DNA from: PFL42 sp964492235
Lineage (GTDB): Bacteria > Chloroflexota > Anaerolineae > Anaerolineales > E44-bin32
DNA length: 46,201 nt
Direction of reading: 5' to 3'
NCBI GenBank assembly: GCA_964492235.1
Contig: CAZBJQ010000005.1
Span: 1 to 46,201, forward strand
Part shown: piece after piece, positions 41,033 to 46,201 of the stretch
How the letters are laid out: every line of letters starts with the position of its first letter
How positions within the stretch are numbered: the stretch's first letter is position 1
Notes under the pieces: generated by a model
What the model saw: only the letters and a program-made list of their open reading frames with translations
Databases searched by the model: none
Told to the model about the DNA's origin: nothing
Program-made: the position numbers and the translations under genes

Positions 41033-42133
41033 ATGCGAGCCCTGAGCGCCGTCTTCTTGCTTCTGGCTCTTCTGGCCGCGCCGACGTGGACAGGCGCTGG
41101 CTCGCCTGGTCCGGCACAGGAAACCTCCCCTGACTCTGGCGCCGTTCCCGGGCCGACAGCTACTGCTACCAGCCCGATCCTGCTCCCTTCGGCCCCAACC
41201 CCGACCCCGCCGGCAGGCGAGCGCATCCTGGTTGACGAGAGCTGGTGCTGCACGCGGCTTTTCTGGTCCCCCGATTCCTTATGGGTTGCGTTCGTCGCCA
41301 AACCAAAAGGGGTGACCGAAGCCGGGATCTTCGGCGCCGCCGTCGATGGCACCGGGGTGCGCAGGTTGTTCCCGATCGTGGGCGCCCTGGCGCCGGATTG
41401 GTCTGCCATGGCCTACCCGCGCGAGGGTAAGACGATCGTGCAGGACACGGCCACCGGCCGTCGCTGGGCGGTGCCTTCGGGCGGGAAGGCTGTGCGCTTC
41501 TCCCCCTCTGGCCTGAAGATGGCCTGGGAGTCCGGCTCCGACGGCTTCACCCACCTCGATCTGCGTCGCCGCGTGGTGTGGCTGGCAGATCGAACCGGAA
41601 GCAACGTGCAGCGTATCGTCACGACCTATGGCGGAGGCCTGGTCGGCTGGTCGGTGGGGGAGGCCAACCTGCTTGTCTCCGGGCGGTTAAGTGCGGACGG
41701 GCCAAGCGGATTGTGGAGCATCCCGCTGGCGGGAGGCGATCCGCAACTGCTGGTCGGAGTCGAAGGCGTACGTGATCCGCTGCTGTCGCCGGATTCCAGC
41801 TGGGTGGCGTTCTACGTCGCCTTCGGCGCCGACCCGTCTCAGGACGGAGTGTGGTTGGTCAAGACGGATGGGTCAGCGGCAAAGCGTCTCGACCTCTTCG
41901 GCGCCTACCGCTGGAGGTCTTCCGACCAGTTGCTGCTCATCCCTCTGGATCTTGCGGCGCCACAGGTGGAGCTGATCCAGATTAACGCAGCCAGCGGGGC
42001 CGAGGCTCGATTGCCCCTCCCGGGGTCGACGGTCGATATTGCGGGCGGCGACTGGCAGCCGTCGCCGGACGGCAACTGGATTGCATACGTCTCAGCGCAG
42101 CAGGGGGAGGTCAGGCTTGTTCCCTTGCCGTAG
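41033..42133 (+). CDS. Secreted TolB/PD40-type beta-propeller protein
   Basis: The 366-residue protein has a signal peptide (MRALSAVFLLLALLAAPTW) and a Pro/Thr linker. Repeated propeller blades carry SPDSLWVAFVAK, SPSGLKMAWES, SPDSSWVAFYV, and SPDGNWIAYVS. Such propellers bind protein partners in the cell envelope. It starts 10 bases after the M23 gene and probably shares its message; the ribosome binding site is weak. An exact function is not assigned. Confidence 0.8.
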   Translation: MRALSAVFLLLALLAAPTWTGAGSPGPAQETSPDSGAVPGPTATATSPILLPSAPTPTPPAGERILVDESWCCTRLFWSPDSLWVAFVAKPKGVTEAGIFGAAVDGTGVRRLFPIVGALAPDWSAMAYPREGKTIVQDTATGRRWAVPSGGKAVRFSPSGLKMAWESGSDGFTHLDLRRRVVWLADRTGSNVQRIVTTYGGGLVGWSVGEANLLVSGRLSADGPSGLWSIPLAGGDPQLLVGVEGVRDPLLSPDSSWVAFYVAFGADPSQDGVWLVKTDGSAAKRLDLFGAYRWRSSDQLLLIPLDLAAPQVELIQINAASGAEARLPLPGSTVDIAGGDWQPSPDGNWIAYVSAQQGEVRLVPLP

Positions 42134-42182
42134 GCCGGCCGTCTGCGGTCGGGGCTTCAACAGCGCATGGCGGCGCGGGTGA

Positions 42183-42188
42183 TATAAT
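42183..42188 (+). promoter_or_regulatory. Extended -10 promoter of tRNA-Ser
   Basis: TGATATAAT, with TATAAT at 42183-42188, 32 bases before the tRNA 5' end. Confidence 0.6.
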
Positions 42189-42220
42189 CCCTCGCCCACA
42201 GGCGAGCGATCAGTCTCCGA

Positions 42221-42307
42221 GGAGAGGTTGCGTAGTCTGGCCTAACGCGCGCGCCCGGAGAGCGCGTGAGCCGAGAGGCTCCGTGGGTTCGAATCCCACC
42301 CTCTCCG
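42221..42307 (+). tRNA. tRNA-Ser (anticodon GGA)
   Basis: The acceptor stem is GGAGAGG / CCTCTCC (42221-42227 with 42300-42306). The anticodon stem CGCGC / GCGCG (42250-42254 with 42262-42266) encloses CCGGAGA, with anticodon GGA at 42257-42259. The long variable arm GAGCC-GAGA-GGCTC (42268-42281) is typical of serine tRNA. The T arm is GTGGG-TTCGAAT-CCCAC. The discriminator is G42307. CCA is not encoded, so the cca product must add it. It reads UCC and UCU. Confidence 0.95.
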
Positions 42308-42431
42308 CCTCAAAAGGGGTGTCAAAGAAGTGCCGTGGCACGACAATGGGGCTGTCCAGCAAGGTGGCTTGGGCAGCCCCGCTTGTGTTTGCCATCTCGA
42401 CGGGGAATTCCTCAGGGAAGCGTGAGTAGCC

Positions 42432-42453
42432 AGGAGCGCGGACACGCGCTCCT
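42432..42453. other. Perfect 9-bp hairpin between tRNA-Ser and SRP RNA
   Basis: AGGAGCGCG / CGCGCTCCT around a GACA loop. No T tract follows on either side, so a terminator role is uncertain. The rest of the gap between 42308 and 42570 shows no gene that I can support. Confidence 0.5.
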
Positions 42454-42572
42454 CCGGTGTACCCAGTCACGCCTGCGTCACCAGCCGCGGTAAGGAAGGG
42501 GCCAGCCGATGGTTCACGCCCTGCTGCCAGCCGCCGGCGCGGCGCTTGCGTTGTCAGAGCGGGATTGGGACG

Positions 42573-42698
42573 GCATGCTTCGCCTGTGGGCCCGGGTCGT
42601 CCGGCGCGGCGGAGCGCATCGAACCCGGTCAGGTCCGAGAGGAAGCAGCGATAAGGTGATTGCCCCGGGTGCCGCCGATCTTCGACCTGTGCGACTGC
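42573..42698 (+). ncRNA. ffs: Signal recognition particle RNA (4.5S-like)
   Basis: The universally conserved Ffh-binding hairpin is at 42627-42649: GGTCAGGTCC, tetraloop GAGA, GGAAGCAGC. The flanks GAACCC before and ATAAGG...CCCCGGGTGCCGCC after are typical. Outward pairing supports a long hairpin: GGCGG 42608-42612 with CCGCC 42672-42676, GGTCG 42595-42599 with CGACC 42683-42687, TCGC 42580-42583 with GCGA 42691-42694. The tetraloop is GAGA rather than the common GGAA, still a GNRA. Ends are approximate, and a longer form with an Alu domain extending upstream cannot be excluded. Confidence 0.78.
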
Positions 42699-42755
42699 TT
42701 CTCGAACTAACGGCACCTGGCACACGCAATCCAACGACCGACGGGGACCCTCTGG

Positions 42756-42761
42756 TATACT
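42756..42761 (+). promoter_or_regulatory. Extended -10 promoter of YabE-like gene (leaderless)
   Basis: TGGTATACT, with TATACT at 42756-42761 and 9 bases before the ATG. Confidence 0.6.
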
Positions 42762-42770
42762 GCCCGCGCC

Positions 42771-44174
42771 ATGCGGGAAACGTGGAGGAACTGGCTCGCA
42801 GGTCCGCGTCCTTGGGCCGCGTTGCCCGCGCTGGGAGTCGCGGTGGCCGGGGTGCTGATCCTGGCCGCGGCAACGCAGCGCCCCTATTCTGTCATTGTCG
42901 ATGGGGAGGCCAGGATCGTCTGGTCCCACGCCCGCACGGTTGGGGGCGTGCTCGCTTCCGCAGGCGTCGGGCGGCGGGCGGGGGATGAGACGGTTCCGCA
43001 TCGAACCGCTCGTGTCCTGCCGGGCGATCGGATCTTTCTGGCACGTGCCTCGGATGTCGAGATCCTCGGCCCCTCCGACGCCAAGACCATCGCAAGCGCC
43101 AGCCTGGTCCCGGCCAACCTGCTGGCGTCAGCCGGGATCAAGCTCTTCCCGGCTGACCTGGTGTGGGTGGACGGTCTGCTGGTCACAGATCCGACGGAGA
43201 GCCTGACGGCCCGGCCGCACAGACTGCGGTACGAGCCAGCGTCACGTGCCAGCCTCCAGGTGGATGGTGTGGCACGCAGCCTGACGACGGCCGCCCGCAG
43301 TCTGGCCCAGGCTTTGGAGCAAACCGGCGATCACTGGTACGAGGCCGATTCGTTCGGCGCCGATCCTTCGGCGTCTCTGGCTGGGACATCCGAGGTTCGA
43401 CAATCCGTTGCGCTTTCGATCGCGACCTATGGTCGTACTCTGCTCACTCGGGCCGTCGGGCCCACGGTTTCGGCTGCGCTTCTCCAGGCAGGCGTCCCAC
43501 TGCAGGGGCTGGACCGGGCCTCGCCGGAGGCACAAGCCGCGCTTCCCGGCAATGGGAACATCTCTGTGGTCCGGGTGAGGGATGAAGTCCTGATCGAGCA
43601 ACAACCCATCCCGTATGAGACGACCTTTGAGCCCGATCCGGAAGGTGCGATCGACACGCAGAAGGTCGTCGATCCTGGAGCCTACGGCATCAACGCCAAT
43701 CGAGTGCGGGTTCGCAAGGAGGACGGGATCGAGGTGGCTCGCCAGATCGAGGGGGAGTGGGTTGCGCGTGAGCCCGAGCCTCGGGTCGTCGGTTACGGCA
43801 CGAAGATCGAATTGAAGACGCTCGACACGGAATACGGGCCGCTGCAGTACTACCGGGTCGTACCCATGTATGCCACATCTTATTCTCCCTGCCGGCTTGG
43901 CATTCCGGAGTGCGACAACATTACCGCCAGCGGCGCGATTCTTAAGAAAGGCATAGCAGCTGTTCTGGTGCGGTGGTATCGGTACATGGCCGGCAGCCAG
44001 GTGTATGTGGCCGGGTATGGCATTGCCACCATTGCCGACACCGGTGGAGGAATCCCCGGACGCTTTTGGATCGACCTGGGTTACGAGGATCACGACTACA
44101 AGTCGTGGCACGATTGGGTCACCGTCTACTTCCTTGCCCCCGTTCCGCAGAACGTCATGTGGGTACTCAATTGA
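42771..44174 (+). CDS. YabE-like cell-wall protein (DUF348, G5 and 3D domains)
   Basis: The 467-residue protein has one N-terminal membrane span (about 16-34). DUF348/ubiquitin-like repeats follow (VIVDGEARIVWSHARTVGGV and similar later segments), then a G5 domain (about 270-350; EQQPIPYETTFEPDPE). The C-terminal 3D domain (about 365-455) shows three conserved Asp in IADTGGGIPGRFWIDLGYED and an ATSYSP start. This is the layout of YabE and related proteins, in which the 3D domain is a lytic transglycosylase-like fold acting on peptidoglycan. It should be exported and anchored. It is 37 bases before the flippase. Confidence 0.88.
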   Translation: MRETWRNWLAGPRPWAALPALGVAVAGVLILAAATQRPYSVIVDGEARIVWSHARTVGGVLASAGVGRRAGDETVPHRTARVLPGDRIFLARASDVEILGPSDAKTIASASLVPANLLASAGIKLFPADLVWVDGLLVTDPTESLTARPHRLRYEPASRASLQVDGVARSLTTAARSLAQALEQTGDHWYEADSFGADPSASLAGTSEVRQSVALSIATYGRTLLTRAVGPTVSAALLQAGVPLQGLDRASPEAQAALPGNGNISVVRVRDEVLIEQQPIPYETTFEPDPEGAIDTQKVVDPGAYGINANRVRVRKEDGIEVARQIEGEWVAREPEPRVVGYGTKIELKTLDTEYGPLQYYRVVPMYATSYSPCRLGIPECDNITASGAILKKGIAAVLVRWYRYMAGSQVYVAGYGIATIADTGGGIPGRFWIDLGYEDHDYKSWHDWVTVYFLAPVPQNVMWVLN

Positions 44175-44208
44175 AGATGACTGCCAAGGCGCAGCCGGGT
44201 TGATTCCT

Positions 44209-45567
44209 GTGGCCAACAATCTGGCCGCGGCCCGGGATCGCCTGCTGCAGACTGCCACGACGACGGTTTCGCGACAGGGGGCGAGGGACTGGCTGCTGGC
44301 GTCGGCCGACCAGGGACTGATCAGCCTCTCCAACTTCCTGGCCGGAATCTACCTCGCCCGTTTGCTCGACCCCACTCAATTCGGGGTGTATGCAGTCGGA
44401 TTCCTGTTGCTGCACGGGGTCGGCGCCATCCAGGAAGGTGTTTTCCTCCAGCCGATGAGCACCCTGGGCGCGATGATGGACTCGCGCCGCTTCGGCCGCT
44501 ACCTGAGTGCAATTGGCCTTCTGCAGATTGCAGAGGCTGTCGTGACCGCGCTCGCGGTCGCTGTGGGCGGATGGATCCTGACCGCGCTGGGGAATGACAC
44601 GGCCGGGCCGACGCTTTTCGGCCTGTGGTTCGTGTTCCTAGTCTGGCAACCGCAGGAGTATCTGCGCCGCCTGTTCTATCCTGGCCGCAAGCTCGGGCAA
44701 GCCGTGGTCAATACGGCTCTGGCCTCCGTCGTCCGACTGGGTGTCCTGTGGTGGTTTGGCAGCAGCGGGCGCCTGACTGGCATCTCAGGCATGGACGCAA
44801 TCGCCTGGGGGTCTTTGGCAGCCATCCCGCTGGGGCTTTGGCAAGCGCGAAGCTATTGGACGAGGCGTTCGCTTGCAGTCGGGGAGGCCGCCAAGGAGAA
44901 CTGGGCGTTTGGCCGTTGGGTCCTCGGCGGGCAGCTTGCCTCCTGGGTGTCGCTGGAAGTGTATCCGATCCTGGCGGCCGGGTTGGTCAGCTTTGCCGCA
45001 GCGGGCGCCTACCGGGCGGTCCAGACCCTGGTCGCACCGGTTCACGTAGTCATCGCCGCCCTCGATCCGTTTCTGACCCCTCGCGCGGCCAGGGCAGAAA
45101 CGCGGGTCGGGCGGGCAGCCTTGCGGCGGGTATTGCGACTGGCGTTTCTTGCTCTGGGAATCCCCGTCCTGGGCTACCTCATCCTTGTCTCCGTGGCTGC
45201 CCCTCGGCTGCTTCAGCTTCTGTTCGGGGACAAATACCTTGCCTACGCGCCGGCAGTGGCCCTGTTCTGTGTGCAGTACGGCTTGTGGTTTGCGTACTTC
45301 CCTTACCAGGTGGGATTGAAGGCGCTTCAGCGCACGCGCCCGATCTTCCTCGCCCACGGCCTGGCGATCGTGGCAATGATGACTCTCGGCATCGGGCTGG
45401 TCAGCTGGCTTGGTGTGTACGGGGCGGTCTTGGGTCAAGTAATCAACGGGTTGATAGCACTGGTGGTCATCGCCCGCGCATGGTTTCGGGAGAGCCGTGT
45501 CGTCGCAGATCCCCCCGCCCGGCAATTGTCAGGGGAGGGGACGAGTGGGCACGGATCACCTGGCTAG
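44209..45567 (+). CDS. Polysaccharide flippase-like membrane protein (Wzx/MOP family)
   Basis: The protein has about 452 residues with 11-13 hydrophobic segments. The first ones, LISLSNFLAGIYLARLLDPT and FGVYAVGFLLLH, are typical of oligosaccharide exporters of the MOP superfamily. It should flip a lipid-linked sugar across the membrane. The start is uncertain: GTG 44209 or the in-frame TTG 44200. No standard ribosome binding site is seen. It is convergent with the sugar transferase, with stop codons overlapping, and together they suggest a polysaccharide locus reaching past the window. Confidence 0.8.
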   Translation: MANNLAAARDRLLQTATTTVSRQGARDWLLASADQGLISLSNFLAGIYLARLLDPTQFGVYAVGFLLLHGVGAIQEGVFLQPMSTLGAMMDSRRFGRYLSAIGLLQIAEAVVTALAVAVGGWILTALGNDTAGPTLFGLWFVFLVWQPQEYLRRLFYPGRKLGQAVVNTALASVVRLGVLWWFGSSGRLTGISGMDAIAWGSLAAIPLGLWQARSYWTRRSLAVGEAAKENWAFGRWVLGGQLASWVSLEVYPILAAGLVSFAAAGAYRAVQTLVAPVHVVIAALDPFLTPRAARAETRVGRAALRRVLRLAFLALGIPVLGYLILVSVAAPRLLQLLFGDKYLAYAPAVALFCVQYGLWFAYFPYQVGLKALQRTRPIFLAHGLAIVAMMTLGIGLVSWLGVYGAVLGQVINGLIALVVIARAWFRESRVVADPPARQLSGEGTSGHGSPG

Positions 45568-46139
45568 CCGGAGGATCGGACCGCACTCCGGGCGCGCCCA
45601 CGAATCAGCGCCGGCTTGAGCTTGCCCTCCCATCCGGGCCTCCACCGCCACCAGAACACCACAAGAAACGCTAAGACCATCAACCGAAGATCGAACAGCA
45701 GACCGGCATGCTGCACGTACAGCCGGTCGAATCTCAACTTCTGTCTGGGAGTCAGGTAGTAGTCGCCGGCGACCTGTGCCAGACCGGCCAAACCAGGCCG
45801 GACCCAATGGCGATCGCAGTATTCCGGCATGGTCTGCAGGTACAGGAGGACCAGGATCGTGCGCTGCGGTCGGGGACCGACGAAGCTCATGTCCCCGATG
45901 AGGATGTTTACCAACTGAGGGAGTTCGTCGAGCGCTGTCTTGCGAAGCAGGCGGCCCACGCGAAGTGCACGGGCATCGTCCTCCTGAGCGAGGACCGGAC
46001 CGGAGGCCTCCTCTGCGCCGTGGACCATCGTCCGGAACTTCCATTGGCGGAAAGACCTGCCGCCCAACCCTACGGAGTTCTTCACAAAGAAGACGGGGCC
46101 AGGGTCCTCCATCCAAAGCAATAGAGAGAAGAGTAGCAA
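45564..46139 (-). CDS. Polyprenyl-phosphate sugar transferase (WcaJ/EpsL-type), 5' end broken
   Basis: Residues match the catalytic core of initiating sugar-1-phosphate transferases: EDPGPVFFVKNSVG, QWKFRTM, and TALDELPQLVNILIGDMSFV followed by GPRP. These enzymes load the first sugar onto the lipid carrier. The protein normally starts 20-25 residues earlier, with a KRxxD motif and a membrane helix; here the homology begins at SLLLWMEDPG, and the sequence upstream is AT-rich with an in-frame stop. The TTG at 46139 is only the first possible codon. A frameshift, a rearrangement or an assembly join near 46125-46140 is likely. Confidence 0.75.
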   Translation of the reverse strand: MLLFSLLLWMEDPGPVFFVKNSVGLGGRSFRQWKFRTMVHGAEEASGPVLAQEDDARALRVGRLLRKTALDELPQLVNILIGDMSFVGPRPQRTILVLLYLQTMPEYCDRHWVRPGLAGLAQVAGDYYLTPRQKLRFDRLYVQHAGLLFDLRLMVLAFLVVFWWRWRPGWEGKLKPALIRGRARSAVRSSG

Positions 46140-46201
46140 TTTGTTCGTTTGTCATATTTATATTATATATTAGTAATGAATTTGTTATTGTCTTTTTTGA
46201 A

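Noticed and set aside
42221..42770. Integrated element at the tRNA-Ser 3' end
   Set aside because: No integrase or duplicated tRNA end is seen; the region holds the SRP RNA instead.
42509..42988. Plus-strand frame of 159 codons starting at 42509
   Set aside because: It runs across the SRP RNA and the YabE-like gene in another frame and lacks homology.

Overview
The window is GC-rich (roughly 65%) bacterial chromosome, densely packed with genes on both strands. The combination of large multi-domain histidine kinases, Thr/Pro-linker surface proteins, a tRNA without an encoded CCA end and the general style of the proteins suggests an uncultured Chloroflexota bacterium, probably Anaerolineae-like. 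That assignment is an inference from gene style, not from a phylogeny.

Layout: a truncated parallel-beta-helix lipoprotein (1-930, minus) is followed by mutL. Next comes a minus-strand operon of a receiver-ParA/CpaE-like ATPase, a Sir2 deacylase and a GAF histidine kinase. A 1100-residue membrane histidine kinase then precedes rpoC, which has its own promoter and no rpoB beside it. Downstream lie rplU, rpmA, a bL31 gene fused to an RNA-polymerase alpha-CTD-like domain, tdk, hpt and cca. A DNA-repair patch follows (small zinc-ribbon gene, dinB), then a TIM-barrel protein.

From 21.2 to 22.9 kb there is no intact gene. It holds the wreck of a GH36-type alpha-galactosidase, read in several frames and split by an inserted block of about 570 bp that carries 21-bp and 10-bp tandem repeats and imperfect terminal inverted repeats. 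After it come an exported protein, a PfkB kinase/M20 peptidase pair, an atypical OmpR-like regulator, a solitary DNA methyltransferase, a cyclic-2,3-diphosphoglycerate-synthetase-like GTPase, argS and rpsT. Next are a four-GAF sensor kinase with its TPR partner and a LysM lipoprotein.

The last part holds an acetyltransferase-like protein and a GH1 beta-glucosidase that has lost its whole middle by internal deletion. Then come an M23 peptidase, a TolB-like propeller, tRNA-Ser(GGA), an SRP RNA, a YabE-like 3D-domain protein, a flippase and a 5'-broken sugar transferase. The final 60 bases are abruptly AT-rich.

Themes: (1) information processing (rpoC, L21, L27, L31, S20, argS, tRNA, SRP RNA, cca); (2) sensing (three histidine kinases and two regulators, none in a standard adjacent kinase-regulator pair); (3) cell envelope (LysM, M23, 3D domain, flippase, sugar transferase); (4) decay of two glycosidase genes. 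Several promoters are extended -10 boxes (TGnTATAAT) placed so close to the start codon that the mRNAs should be leaderless. The most unusual gene is the bL31/alpha-CTD fusion.
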